A stretch of 64,000 nucleotides of DNA from Syntrophomonadaceae bacterium (lineage in GTDB: Bacteria > Bacillota > Syntrophomonadia > Syntrophomonadales > DTU052): assembly GCA_012729505.1 (NCBI GenBank), contig JAAYDA010000072.1:1-64000 (forward strand), read 5' to 3'. A model generated the notes under the pieces. It had not been told where the DNA came from, did not search any database, and worked only from the letters and a program-made list of their open reading frames with translations. Position numbers and translations under genes: made by a program. Below are positions 20,053-29,628 of the stretch, one piece after another (position 1 is the stretch's first letter; each line of letters opens with the position of its first letter).

Positions 20053-20131
20053 TAATCATGTTTTGTGATTATTGTGACCAGGCTTCTCCCTAAATATGTT
20101 CCGGACTCTGCAAAGTCTGCAATCTAACCTG

Positions 20132-20776
20132 CTAATCCTTCAAAGATTGATAATGAATGACCGCAACGATCCCGCTTTCAATGTCGATGGTGGGATCTGG
20201 TGAAGTAATAATATTCGCGACGCCATATTGCCGGTGGCAAAATAACGTCTCCCTGGTAAGGGGATATTTGAATCCCTGCAGAGTAACTCCCTGCACATCT
20301 TCTCCCATGGCAATCAGTGACACCGTCTCCCCCGCATTCCCTGGAAGCTGTAAAAAGTCATCTATAATATATATAGTTTCTTCGGGCGACTCAAATCTGA
20401 CCATTATTCCCTGCGCAATAAGTGATGCGGCGTTGAACAAATTAGAAAGGGTATGGTCGATACGTGAACCGATGCCACCCCAAATTACAACTTCTGAGGC
20501 GCCCTCCCGGGCCACCAGGTCCAGGGCCAGCTGGGTATCAGTTTCATCCTTTTCGCAAGGCACGGCCACAAATTCCGTCTCCAGCCCGGCAGCATAATCC
20601 CAGGCTTCAGGGATAATTGAATCCATATCCCCCACTACCCACCGGGGAACCACACCTATGCGGGAGGCCTGATTGGCTCCCCCATCCACTAAAACAACCT
20701 GATCAAATTCATCTTTTCTGGAACGATACCAATTTATATCACCGTAATCACCGTTGGACATTATCAGAAACTTCAT
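20132..20776 (-). CDS. thiN: Thiamine diphosphokinase
   Basis: VDGGANQASRIGVVPRWVVGDMDSI, EKDETDTQLALDLV, WGGIGSRIDHTLSNLF. Confidence 0.92.
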   Translation of the reverse strand: MKFLIMSNGDYGDINWYRSRKDEFDQVVLVDGGANQASRIGVVPRWVVGDMDSIIPEAWDYAAGLETEFVAVPCEKDETDTQLALDLVAREGASEVVIWGGIGSRIDHTLSNLFNAASLIAQGIMVRFESPEETIYIIDDFLQLPGNAGETVSLIAMGEDVQGVTLQGFKYPLTRETLFCHRQYGVANIITSPDPTIDIESGIVAVIHYQSLKD

Positions 20777-20964
20777 ATCCTTCCCCCTGAACTAATCCAT
20801 AAATAAGCGGTTATATTGTTCAGAAACCCGATCATATTCCATCGTCCATGGGACAGTTCCTTCATTAAAAGCAAGAAATAAGACTTCATTTGTCAACGCT
20901 TTTTTGCTAATATATATCTTGTTATAGTAATTATCAAATCATTTGTTTTGGGGAGGGAAAAAAA

Positions 20965-21138
20965 GTGGCCCATGTTATCTCTGATGAATGTATTAGCTGC
21001 GGCTTATGTGCAGACGAATGTCCGGCTGAAGCCATAAGCGAAGGCGAGGACAAATACGTTGTGGATCCCGATAAATGCACGGATTGTGGTTCCTGCACCG
21101 AAATTTGCCCCACCGAGGCCATCACGGAAGCTGAGTAA
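20965..21138 (+). CDS. 2[4Fe-4S] ferredoxin (57 aa)
   Basis: GTG start; translation VAHVISDECISCGLCADECPAEAISEGEDKYVVDPDKCTDCGSCTEICPTEAITEAE; GGGGAGGG upstream; absent from the ORF list because short. Confidence 0.95.
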   Translation: MAHVISDECISCGLCADECPAEAISEGEDKYVVDPDKCTDCGSCTEICPTEAITEAE

Positions 21139-21152
21139 TTCATAACCAAAAG

Positions 21153-21176
21153 ACCTCGTTCCAGACGAGGTTTTTT
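21153..21176 (+). terminator. Rho-independent terminator of ferredoxin gene
   Basis: ACCTCGT TCCAG ACGAGGT followed by TTTTTT. Confidence 0.88.
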
Positions 21177-21218
21177 ACTTTTTGATGCTATTTTCCCTCA
21201 TCTCCGGTCCTGCTCAAT

Positions 21219-21677
21219 CTATCTAAGGCCTGGAAAGTTCTGCTGCCGCAAAGCTTCGTAAAGGGCCACCGCCACAGAATTCGACAAGTTTAACGAACGG
21301 CCTATATCCAGCATGGGAATACGGATATGGCATCCAGGGAACATGTCCAGAATTCCTTTTGAAAGCCCCTTCGTCTCTTTGCCGAAAACCAAAAAATCAT
21401 CGGGTCCATAAGATACTTCCGAATAACGTCTGTCAGCACCGGTTGTGGCCAGCCAATACTGACCTTCCAGGTTAGACCTTATCAATTCCTCCAGGCTATT
21501 CCATTCCACCACCTGAATATGCTCCCAATAGTCGAGCCCCGCCCGTTTAAGATAGCGATCCTCCAGGGAAAATCCCAAAGGCCGCACCAGATGCAGCACA
21601 CTACCCGTCAAGGCACACGTTCTGGCTATATTTCCTGTATTCTGCGGTATTTCCGGCTCCACCAGGACAACATTCAT
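21219..21677 (-). CDS. trmL: tRNA (cytidine(34)-2'-O)-methyltransferase
   Basis: MNVVLVEPEIPQNTGNIARTCALTGSVLHLVRPLGF, FGKETKGL, IPMLDIGRSLNLSNSVAVALYEALRQ. Confidence 0.94.
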   Translation of the reverse strand: MNVVLVEPEIPQNTGNIARTCALTGSVLHLVRPLGFSLEDRYLKRAGLDYWEHIQVVEWNSLEELIRSNLEGQYWLATTGADRRYSEVSYGPDDFLVFGKETKGLSKGILDMFPGCHIRIPMLDIGRSLNLSNSVAVALYEALRQQNFPGLR

Positions 21678-21791
21678 AACTCCAACCTCCGCTGAGAACA
21701 ACCTTACTCCATCTCTGTTCACTAGCTCATGATATCATTTTGGCAGCCCGAATAACAAACAGGAGGAGGGGAATTCTATATCCAGATATGA

Positions 21792-22781
21792 TTGGGAGTG
21801 ATGAAAATGCTGAAAGACAGTCTGCAAAACAAAAACACCTATTGGATTCTGGGAATCGTGGCGGCCTTGATCCTTCTTGGGATCATACTGGTTGCCATGC
21901 CCGGCAGAGAAACCCCACCCGCCCGTAGACCACTGGACCCCGAAGTCAGTGAAATCAAAGAAGAGCCAACAATATCAGTGTTCCGTCATGCCACCGGCAA
22001 AACCGAACATATGCCCTTGGAAAAATACCTGGAGGGAGTTGTGGCCGCTGAAATCGGACCTAAATTTCCGGCAGAAGCCCTAAAAGCACAGGCCATAGTA
22101 GCCCGCAGCATGACAATGGCCAAAATCGTACGGGGTGGAGTAAAGAATGTACACAACACAGACACCTGCGACCTCCCCGAACATTTTCAAGCCTATGATT
22201 TGGAAAAGGTAACACCGGAAATCAGCAAAGCGGTTCAGGATACCAGGGGACAAGTTCTGCTCCATAAAGGTAAGTTCGCATACCTTCTTTTTCACTCCTA
22301 TGCCGGACCAAAGACTGCTGATTTGCGGGAAAGCTTCCCTGAACTGGTGGAGATAGCCGATTCCTATATCAAAGTAGTGGACTCCCCGGGTGCCAAATAT
22401 GCCCCCGATGATGTAAAACAATGGGAAGCCTCTATTCCTCGCGGAGAACTGCAAAATATATTCGGTGCCGGTGCTGATCTTAGCGCCATCAAGATAACCA
22501 AAAAAGGACCCAGTGGCCGGGCCATAGACATAACTGCCGGCAAATCTGCCGTCAAAGGCTACGATCTGCGTTCCAGGCTGGGGGCCCAACGTCTGAAGTC
22601 AACCCTTATCTCCTCAATAGCCGTGCAGGGTAACAATGTGGTCTTTACCGGCCAGGGCTGGGGACATGGATGTGGTATGGCTCAATGGGGCGCCTATGCC
22701 ATGGCCGAAGATGGCAAAACCGCCCGTCAAATAGTATCCTATTATTTCCCCAATACCGATTTTCACAAAGCCTGGAAATGA
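21792..22781 (+). CDS. SpoIID/LytB domain protein
   Basis: MPLEKYLEGVVAAEIGPKFPAEALKAQAIVARSM, GWGHGCGMAQWGAYAMA. Confidence 0.92.
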   Translation: MGVMKMLKDSLQNKNTYWILGIVAALILLGIILVAMPGRETPPARRPLDPEVSEIKEEPTISVFRHATGKTEHMPLEKYLEGVVAAEIGPKFPAEALKAQAIVARSMTMAKIVRGGVKNVHNTDTCDLPEHFQAYDLEKVTPEISKAVQDTRGQVLLHKGKFAYLLFHSYAGPKTADLRESFPELVEIADSYIKVVDSPGAKYAPDDVKQWEASIPRGELQNIFGAGADLSAIKITKKGPSGRAIDITAGKSAVKGYDLRSRLGAQRLKSTLISSIAVQGNNVVFTGQGWGHGCGMAQWGAYAMAEDGKTARQIVSYYFPNTDFHKAWK

Positions 22782-22805
22782 CCTTCACAGACGGAGGACA
22801 TTAGC

Positions 22806-23687
22806 TTAACCCGAAAGTCCTGGGGGTTCTTCATGTGGATTTTCCCGGGTAAGAGCCAGAGAAAGGCCCATCAAGACCAGCAATCCGCCCAACAACTGAA
22901 ACCAGGCCAAATTTTCTCTGAAGACAATAAAGGCCAGCAATGCCGCCCCCACAGATTCACCCAGAATCGAAACTGACACCACGGGGGCTTTTACATATTT
23001 TAGCGCCCAGTTAAAAACAGCATGTCCGCCCAGACCCGGAATAATTGCCATCATGACAAACAACAAATAGTCCAGGTTAGAATACCCCGGCCAGGAATAG
23101 CCCTTCAGCATCAAGGCCAATCCCAGAAAGGCTGCTGCCACCCCCGAGACAATCACGGTATATGGCCATATATCCACTTCAGATCTTACTTTCCGCCCCA
23201 CCAATAGATAACCGGCAAAAAACGCCCCTCCCGCTAAAGCCAGCAAATCCCCTAAAATACGCCCATGCAGAAGGTCCCCACCCCCGATAACAAAGCTGCC
23301 CATCAGAGCAATGGCAACACCTGCGGCCACACCCGGCTTAATCCTTTCCTTTAAAAACAGGGCCGATAAGAAAATAACGAAAATAACCTGCAGGTTGGTG
23401 AAAAGCACTGAACTAGCTACAGAGGTATAGAAAAGAGAGGTGATCCATAAGCCGAAATGCAGGGCCAGAAACAGACCGGACAGGGTTACTGCACCCAAAT
23501 GTTCACGCAATCCCCGCCATGATTGACCGGTACTCCACCACAAAAGCCCTCCGAAGAAAGCTATAAGGCTCAAACGATAAAAGCCTATAGCTAAAGGCGG
23601 CGCTGTTGACAAACGGGTCAGAATCGAACCGGTGGAGACACAAGCTACCGCCAGAATCAAAACCAAAATAATACGCCCGGACCTCAC
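22806..23687 (-). CDS. EamA/DMT family transporter
   Basis: Ten-TM pattern; FLKERIKPGVAAGVAIALMGSFVIGGG repeat. Confidence 0.88.
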   Translation of the reverse strand: MRSGRIILVLILAVACVSTGSILTRLSTAPPLAIGFYRLSLIAFFGGLLWWSTGQSWRGLREHLGAVTLSGLFLALHFGLWITSLFYTSVASSVLFTNLQVIFVIFLSALFLKERIKPGVAAGVAIALMGSFVIGGGDLLHGRILGDLLALAGGAFFAGYLLVGRKVRSEVDIWPYTVIVSGVAAAFLGLALMLKGYSWPGYSNLDYLLFVMMAIIPGLGGHAVFNWALKYVKAPVVSVSILGESVGAALLAFIVFRENLAWFQLLGGLLVLMGLSLALTRENPHEEPPGLSG

Positions 23688-24451
23688 ATGTCTACTCCCA
23701 GATAAGACTGAATCACCTTTTCATCATTTTTGACGAAATCAGGAGGTCCTTCAGCTATCTTGCTTCCGTAGTTCAATACTATCATCCGGTCACAAATATT
23801 CATTACCACATTCATATCGTGTTCTACCAGCAGCACCGTTACCCCCAAATCCCGAATACGACGAATGAGGCTCAGGAGCTCCTCTTTTTCCGTAGCGTTC
23901 ATGCCCGCCGCCGGCTCATCCAGCAAGACCAGGGACGGACTAAGGGCCATGGCTCGTGCTATTTCCAAACAACGCTGCTCTCCGTAAGCCAAACTGCCGG
24001 CTAACTCCATGGTTTTATCACTCAAGCCTACCATCTCTAAAAGCTCCCGGCACTTTTCAGTCATCTGCTTTTCCTCCCGGTTGGCCCACGGAAAATGCAG
24101 AACTGAGGAAAAGAAGCCGGCCCGAGAACGGGAATGCATCCCTACCCGCACATTGTCTATGGCCGAAAGCTTCTTAAAAAGACGCACATTTTGAAAAGTG
24201 CGGCCAATACCCACCTCCGCTATTCGGTAAGGTTTCAGACCGCTGATCACCTGACCCTTAAAAAGGATCTCACCTAAAGTCGGACGGTAAATCCCGGTTA
24301 TCAGGTTAAAAAGCGTAGTTTTACCCGCCCCGTTCGGACCAATCAAACCATAGATCTCGCCTTCTTCCACTGAAAAGCTCAGCCTATCCAGAGCCAGCAA
24401 TCCTCCAAACTCCTGGCTTACATTCCTGACCTCTAAAATACCCATCATCAA
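23684..24451 (-). CDS. livG: Branched-chain amino acid ABC transporter ATP-binding protein
   Basis: GPNGAGKTTLFNLITG, LAYGEQRCLEIARAMALSPSLVLLDEPAAGMN. Confidence 0.92.
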   Translation of the reverse strand: MMMGILEVRNVSQEFGGLLALDRLSFSVEEGEIYGLIGPNGAGKTTLFNLITGIYRPTLGEILFKGQVISGLKPYRIAEVGIGRTFQNVRLFKKLSAIDNVRVGMHSRSRAGFFSSVLHFPWANREEKQMTEKCRELLEMVGLSDKTMELAGSLAYGEQRCLEIARAMALSPSLVLLDEPAAGMNATEKEELLSLIRRIRDLGVTVLLVEHDMNVVMNICDRMIVLNYGSKIAEGPPDFVKNDEKVIQSYLGVDM

Positions 24452-24460
24452 TCTCCTAAA

Positions 24461-25354
24461 TCAAGACCCTTTCTTTATCCAAGTCTTGCGCCAGCGGCTC
24501 CAGTATCTCTTCACATCATGCCAGCGCACATCGCCGAGAAGTCCATTAGGTCTGAAAATCATCAGAATTACCAGTAAAGCCCCATAGAACAACAGTCGAT
24601 ACTCCTGGACAAAACGCAACACTTCAGGAGCAATTGTCAATATTATTGTCCCTACAATAGTACCGGGAATACTGCCCATCCCACCTAAAACCACCATATT
24701 TAGAAGCTCCACCGACCTCATAAAGCCAAAATTCCCCGGATTGATATAGGTCAGATAATGAGCGTAAAGGGAGCCGCCTATTCCCGCTAAAAACGTTCCC
24801 ATGCCAAAGGCGATCACCTTATATAAGGTGGTATTTACTCCAGATGCCTCTGCAGCAATCTCATCTTCCCGAATCGAATACAAAGCCCGCCCCGGTCTTG
24901 ATTTAAGCAAGCCGGTATTAAGAAGCACAATAATTATTACCAGGCCCCACACTATTGAAAAATTGGTTTCAGCCGGTATGCCCGATAATCCCATACCACG
25001 ACCGGCAATTTCCAGGTTCAAAAAGACTACCCTGACTATTTCGGCAAAACCGATGGTAACCATAGCTAAGTAATCACCCTCCAAGCGGAGGATGGGAATT
25101 CCAATGACAACTCCCATAAAAGCCGCCATCAATCCGGCAGCCAACAAGCATACGGGAAAGGGCACTCCGAATTGCGTAGCCAGAATCGCCGATGTATATG
25201 CGCCAATGCTCATAAAACCAGCATGTCCCATGGACAACTGACCCGTTACCCCGGTAATGATATTCAGCCCCAAAGCCAGTATGATATTAATCCCAATCAG
25301 TATGACAATCTGCAAATAATATAAATCCACATACTGCTGAAGCAACGATTCCAT
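24461..25354 (-). CDS. livM: Branched-chain amino acid ABC transporter permease
   Basis: GLNIITGVTGQLSMGHAGFMSIGAYTSAILA. Confidence 0.92.
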   Translation of the reverse strand: MESLLQQYVDLYYLQIVILIGINIILALGLNIITGVTGQLSMGHAGFMSIGAYTSAILATQFGVPFPVCLLAAGLMAAFMGVVIGIPILRLEGDYLAMVTIGFAEIVRVVFLNLEIAGRGMGLSGIPAETNFSIVWGLVIIIVLLNTGLLKSRPGRALYSIREDEIAAEASGVNTTLYKVIAFGMGTFLAGIGGSLYAHYLTYINPGNFGFMRSVELLNMVVLGGMGSIPGTIVGTIILTIAPEVLRFVQEYRLLFYGALLVILMIFRPNGLLGDVRWHDVKRYWSRWRKTWIKKGS

Positions 25355-25440
25355 GTTTCACCTCTTAAACCTTGACACCAGGCTGTTTCCTTGGTGGTGT
25401 CCCGTGGGCGCCCAATAATCAGAGAACCCGTACAAAATCT

Positions 25441-26316
25441 CTAGACTTTTTTGGTGGTCGCCTTCCCTAAAAGACCTTGGGGCCGTATCAAAAGTACCAG
25501 GATCAAAATACCAAAAGCGATGGCATCTTTATACGATGACGCCAGGTAAGCTATCCCCAAATTCTCCAGAACACCCAGGAGGATTCCTCCCAGCATGGCC
25601 CCGGGAATTGATCCGATTCCGCCCAAAACGGCTGCAGCAAAAGCCTTCAATCCTGCCATGGTTCCCATGTAGGGCTGAACCGCATTATAGTATACCCCCA
25701 CCATCACTCCGCCGGCTGCCGCCAATGCCGAACCCAGAGCAAATGTAAAGGATATTGTCCTGTCCACATTGATTCCCATTAAACGCGCAGCATCCAAATC
25801 CTGAGAACAAGCCCGCATAGCCTTGCCCATTCGGGTCCGCTTAACCATTAACTCTAATCCGATCATCAAGACCGCTGCCGTCACCAAAATCATAATCTGC
25901 AGGCTGGAAAGCTCTATACTGCCGATATGATATGTCTTGATAGCCATGACTGACGAAGGATATGAAGTGCTGTTCGGCCCCCGCAGGAGAACCATAAAAG
26001 TTGACAAGAAAATTGAAACCCCGATGGCACTGATCAGGGCGGAAAGGCGGGAAGACCCTCGCAAAGGGCGATACGCTATCCGTTCTACCAGGACTCCCAT
26101 GAGCATGCAGAAAACCATGGCCCCGGCAATGGCCAGGAAAATATCAACATCGAAAGTCAATACCAGGAGAAGTCCGAAAAAAGCCCCAAACATGTAAATT
26201 TCGCCATGAGCAAAATTAATAAGCTGAACTATGCCATATACCATGGTATATCCCAAAGCGATTAAGGCGTAGGTACTGCCCAGAGTAAGGCCGTTTATTA
26301 ATTGCTGCAAAAACAT
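25441..26316 (-). CDS. livH: Branched-chain amino acid ABC transporter permease
   Basis: GLTLGSTYALIALGYTMVYGIVQLINFAHGEIYMFGAFFG. Confidence 0.93.
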   Translation of the reverse strand: MFLQQLINGLTLGSTYALIALGYTMVYGIVQLINFAHGEIYMFGAFFGLLLVLTFDVDIFLAIAGAMVFCMLMGVLVERIAYRPLRGSSRLSALISAIGVSIFLSTFMVLLRGPNSTSYPSSVMAIKTYHIGSIELSSLQIMILVTAAVLMIGLELMVKRTRMGKAMRACSQDLDAARLMGINVDRTISFTFALGSALAAAGGVMVGVYYNAVQPYMGTMAGLKAFAAAVLGGIGSIPGAMLGGILLGVLENLGIAYLASSYKDAIAFGILILVLLIRPQGLLGKATTKKV

Positions 26317-26350
26317 AAGTATCCTCCCCGGCCGGAAAACCTGCTCTTAA

Positions 26351-26404
26351 AAACCGGGTGGAAAGAAGGCCTGCCATTATATAAGGTCCTTCCCCACCCG
26401 ATTT
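26351..26404 (-). terminator. Intercistronic hairpin between livK and livH
   Basis: Minus strand CGGGTGGGGAAGGACC...GGCCTTCTTTCCACCCGGTTTTTAAG. Confidence 0.6.
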
Positions 26405-26458
26405 CTTTAGTCTCCATCAATAAAGCATCCCGCTGCAGAAATCATAAACCTGTTAAGC

Positions 26459-27664
26459 TTATACGTCAACCTTGGCCAGGAGGCTAAATTTGTTGTCATC
26501 TGCATCCTTAACCGTCAACAGATAAACCGGACTCTTAATAGGTTCCCGATCCGGTCCGAAGGTAGTGTTCCCGGAAACACCCGGGAAATCAGTAGTCTTG
26601 GCCATTTCATCCTTATATACTGAAGGATCGCTGCTTTGGGCTCTTTCCATGGCCTCGGCCACGATCATAAGAGCATCATAATACTGGGCTGCAAACATAT
26701 CCGCTTGCTTGCCATTATATTTTTCAGAGTAAGCCTCCAGGAATTTCTTTGATTCCTCCTTGGGGTCCTCAGGGGAGAAACCACAGTAAACGATACAACC
26801 CTCAACCGCCTCGCCGCCTTGTTTGTACAGTTCCTCACCCAGGCAGCCGTCGCCGGCCACAAATACCTGATCCATACCCTGTTTGCGAACTTCCTTCATA
26901 AAGATAGCCGCTTCCTGATAATAACCGGTAAAAACAATAATATCAGGATTAGTTGGCTTAATCTTGGTCACCTGAGCCGCGAAGTTAGTATCTCCACGCT
27001 GAATGCTCTCTTCAATCACTATGTTTCCACCCTGGTCGTTAAGAGCATCCTTGAAGTAACCGGACAAGCTGACACTGTAATCATCATTTATTGCCGTTAC
27101 CAAGGCATAGTCTTTGTGACCCTGTTCCATCAGGTAACTAACCGTGGCCGGACATCCGAGGGAATCCAAGAGAACATTGCGGAAACAATAATCCCCTGCA
27201 TCAATGGCCCCGGCAGCAACAGCCCCCGGCGAAATTATTACCATCTTGTTGTCTTGGGCAGTCCTGGCTGCTACCTTAGTAATCCCTGAACAAGGATCGC
27301 CAATAACGGCCTTAACCCCATCGCGGCTGATAAACTTCTGGACAATATTAATCGCCTCAGTTGTGTCGCCACGGTTGTCCGCCTCCACAATCACTACCTG
27401 CTTGCCCAGAATTCCGCCATTGGCATTGAGCTCCTCGGCAGCCATCTTCAAGCCTTCCAGACCAGGCAAACCATAACATGCCACATCACCGGTCAAAGCC
27501 CCCAAAAATCCCACCTTGATCACATCTTCATCAGAACCGCCGGTCTGCTGATTCGAACAACCGGCTACTGCTCCAACCATCAGCAGCAAACACAATACCA
27601 AACTTAATACTTTAAACCTGCGCAAATCTAGCCCTCCCCCAATTTTTTTATGTTTCCGATTCAA
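26459..27664 (-). CDS. livK: Branched-chain amino acid ABC transporter substrate-binding lipoprotein
   Basis: Lipobox AVAGCSN; IKVGFLGALTGDVACYGLPGLEGLKMAAEELNANGGILGKQV. Confidence 0.93.
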   Translation of the reverse strand: MNRKHKKIGGGLDLRRFKVLSLVLCLLLMVGAVAGCSNQQTGGSDEDVIKVGFLGALTGDVACYGLPGLEGLKMAAEELNANGGILGKQVVIVEADNRGDTTEAINIVQKFISRDGVKAVIGDPCSGITKVAARTAQDNKMVIISPGAVAAGAIDAGDYCFRNVLLDSLGCPATVSYLMEQGHKDYALVTAINDDYSVSLSGYFKDALNDQGGNIVIEESIQRGDTNFAAQVTKIKPTNPDIIVFTGYYQEAAIFMKEVRKQGMDQVFVAGDGCLGEELYKQGGEAVEGCIVYCGFSPEDPKEESKKFLEAYSEKYNGKQADMFAAQYYDALMIVAEAMERAQSSDPSVYKDEMAKTTDFPGVSGNTTFGPDREPIKSPVYLLTVKDADDNKFSLLAKVDV

Positions 27665-27678
27665 ACATACAAAAATAC

Positions 27679-27814
27679 ATAAAGTAAGACTTGATTCAGG
27701 TGGAGTTTTGACTCCATCTGAATCTTAGTCGCACGAATCCAGGGACTTAACTGCCCTTGGGCACCCGCCGCCTATAGAGGCGGGGGTCTTAGGGCAGATT
27801 AGTCATCGGATAAA
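27679..27814 (+). repeat. 136-bp two-hairpin repeat, copy 1
   Basis: ATAAAGTAAGACTTGATTCAGGTGGAGTTTTGACTCCATCTGAATCTTAGTC...GGGCAGATTAGTCATCGGATAAA; one substitution vs 35712-35847 by eye. Confidence 0.95.
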
Positions 27815-27870
27815 ATCATATATTCCGCTTGCAAAGCAAAAAATCCTGCAACCCAATATTAATATTTAGA

Positions 27871-28119
27871 GGCGGGAGGCGAAAGGCGTGAGGCGGGAGG
27901 GGAAGCAGAGACGTAAGCGGAATTCACCCGCACCAATAATATATCAGGAGAAAAACCATAGCAGATGCCAAGGCGGGAGGCGAAAGGCGGGAGGGGAGAG
28001 GCGAAGTGGGGAAACGGAGAACGTAAGCGGAATTCACCCGCACCAATAATATCAGGAGAAAGAACCGGTAGCAGATGCCAAGGCGGGAGGCGAAAGGCGT
28101 GAGGCGGGAGGGGAAGCAC
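27871..28119 (+). repeat. G-rich minisatellite, ~2.3 units of 101/110 bp
   Basis: GGCGGGAGGCGAAAGGCG at 27871, 27972 and 28082; ACGTAAGCGGAATTCACCCGCACCAATAATAT at 27911 and 28021. Confidence 0.93.
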
Positions 28120-28126
28120 AAATCTT

Positions 28127-28498
28127 CTAGGGAGTTTCGGCTCCCGCTGGAGATTTGACTTTCGCCGGAGGCTCTATATGCCAGATTTCCGTGCGCATCT
28201 CTCCCACCGGTTTGCGCCAGTCGGAGTCAACATCCAAACACTTCTTAGGACACGCCTCCACACAGGCGCCGCAAACTACACAGCTATAAGGATCAAACTT
28301 GAAGAGGCCTTCCTTGCGTTTGATCTCAAAGGCCCCGGCAGGACATCGCTTCTCACAGGCAGTACACATTATGCATTCCCGCATATCCAAAACCAGACGA
28401 CCTTTTGAGCTTCGAAAAGGCTCCCGATAACGATAGGGGTATTCCCGGGTCACCGGACGTTTGAATAAATTATTAAGGACTGTCGCAAGCATCTGCAT
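28127..28498 (-). CDS. Group-4 hydrogenase 2[4Fe-4S] ferredoxin-like subunit (EchF/NuoI-like)
   Basis: CIMCTACEKRCPAGAF, CVVCGACVEACPKKCL; last gene of hydrogenase operon. Confidence 0.9.
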   Translation of the reverse strand: MQMLATVLNNLFKRPVTREYPYRYREPFRSSKGRLVLDMRECIMCTACEKRCPAGAFEIKRKEGLFKFDPYSCVVCGACVEACPKKCLDVDSDWRKPVGEMRTEIWHIEPPAKVKSPAGAETP

Positions 28499-28548
28499 GG
28501 GGCCATATCTTCCTTTCTCTCAATGTCTTCACTCCGGTTCACACCGCC

Positions 28549-29628
28549 TTAACGCTCAGCACAGCTGATACAGGGATCGATGGACAGAACAATAACCGGT
28601 ACATCAGCCAGATCACAGCCTGGAAGCATTTTTAGAAGCGGCGGGATATTAGCAAAAGTAGGAGTACGGATACGGAAACGATCCAGGCTGCGGTTGCTGC
28701 CGGCCTTTACATAATAGAGCATTTCCCCCCGGGGCTGTTCCATCCGCTGGAATACTTCACCATTCAATTTCCCCCGGAAGTTAGTCTTGATCTCACCCTC
28801 CGGCAACCTCTCCAAAGCCTGAGTTATCAAATCCAGAGCCCGCAAAACCTCTCGCACCCGCACCTTGCCGCGGGAATGGCAATCCCCGCCGGCCTCTACC
28901 ACCGGCTCAAAATCCACTTCCCGGTATGGACCATAACCCAACAAGCGCGTATCGCCCGCCACTCCACTGGCACGGAGAACCGGCCCCACTGCTCCCAAAG
29001 ACTGGGCATCCTCTTTGGTCAACACCCCTATTCCCACAGTGCGCTTTTTAATCGAGTAATCCTCAAAAAACGGCGTCATGATTTGCTGGAAATCCCGCCG
29101 GATCTCAGCCACTTCCTTGATAAATGCCCGGCGCATGTCTTCATCCAAATCCTTCCGCATTCCGCCAATGGTACAGGTGGAAAGAATCACCCGGCCACCA
29201 CCTCCCGCCTCCTGCATATCAAGGCTGCGCTCCCTCACCCGCCAGCATTGCATAAAAAGGCTTTCAAAGCCGAAAGCATCCGCATAAAGCCCCAACCAGA
29301 GCAGATGGCTGTGAACCCTTGATAATTCAGAAAAGACCAGCCGTAAAAACTCTGCCCGAGGCGGAACCTCCACTTGCAGCAGAGTCTCTATGCAGCTGCA
29401 ATAGGTCCAGGAATGGATAAACGAACAAATCCCACATACCCGTTCCGCCAGATATATGTTTTTCACATAATCGTTTAACTCCGCACCCTTTTCCAGTCCC
29501 CGATGAACATAGCCCAGGCCCGGAATGGCCTCTACCACTTTTTCATCCTCCACCGCCAGCTTCAGCTGAATAGGCTCAGGAAATACCGGATGCTGCGGGC
29601 CAAAGGGAATAATTGTTCTAAACGACAT
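28549..29628 (-). CDS. Group-4 [NiFe] hydrogenase large subunit (EchE-like)
   Basis: AERVCGICSFIHSW and terminal DPCISCAER motifs. Confidence 0.93.
   Translation of the reverse strand: MSFRTIIPFGPQHPVFPEPIQLKLAVEDEKVVEAIPGLGYVHRGLEKGAELNDYVKNIYLAERVCGICSFIHSWTYCSCIETLLQVEVPPRAEFLRLVFSELSRVHSHLLWLGLYADAFGFESLFMQCWRVRERSLDMQEAGGGGRVILSTCTIGGMRKDLDEDMRRAFIKEVAEIRRDFQQIMTPFFEDYSIKKRTVGIGVLTKEDAQSLGAVGPVLRASGVAGDTRLLGYGPYREVDFEPVVEAGGDCHSRGKVRVREVLRALDLITQALERLPEGEIKTNFRGKLNGEVFQRMEQPRGEMLYYVKAGSNRSLDRFRIRTPTFANIPPLLKMLPGCDLADVPVIVLSIDPCISCAER

Noticed and set aside
27859-28119. ORFs LPPHAFRLPPWH... on the minus strand
   Set aside because: They are translations of the G-rich tandem repeat with no RBS; low-complexity artefact
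27871-28119. CRISPR array
   Set aside because: Repeat units are ~101-110 bp with internal sub-repeats and no unique 30-40 bp spacers; no cas genes
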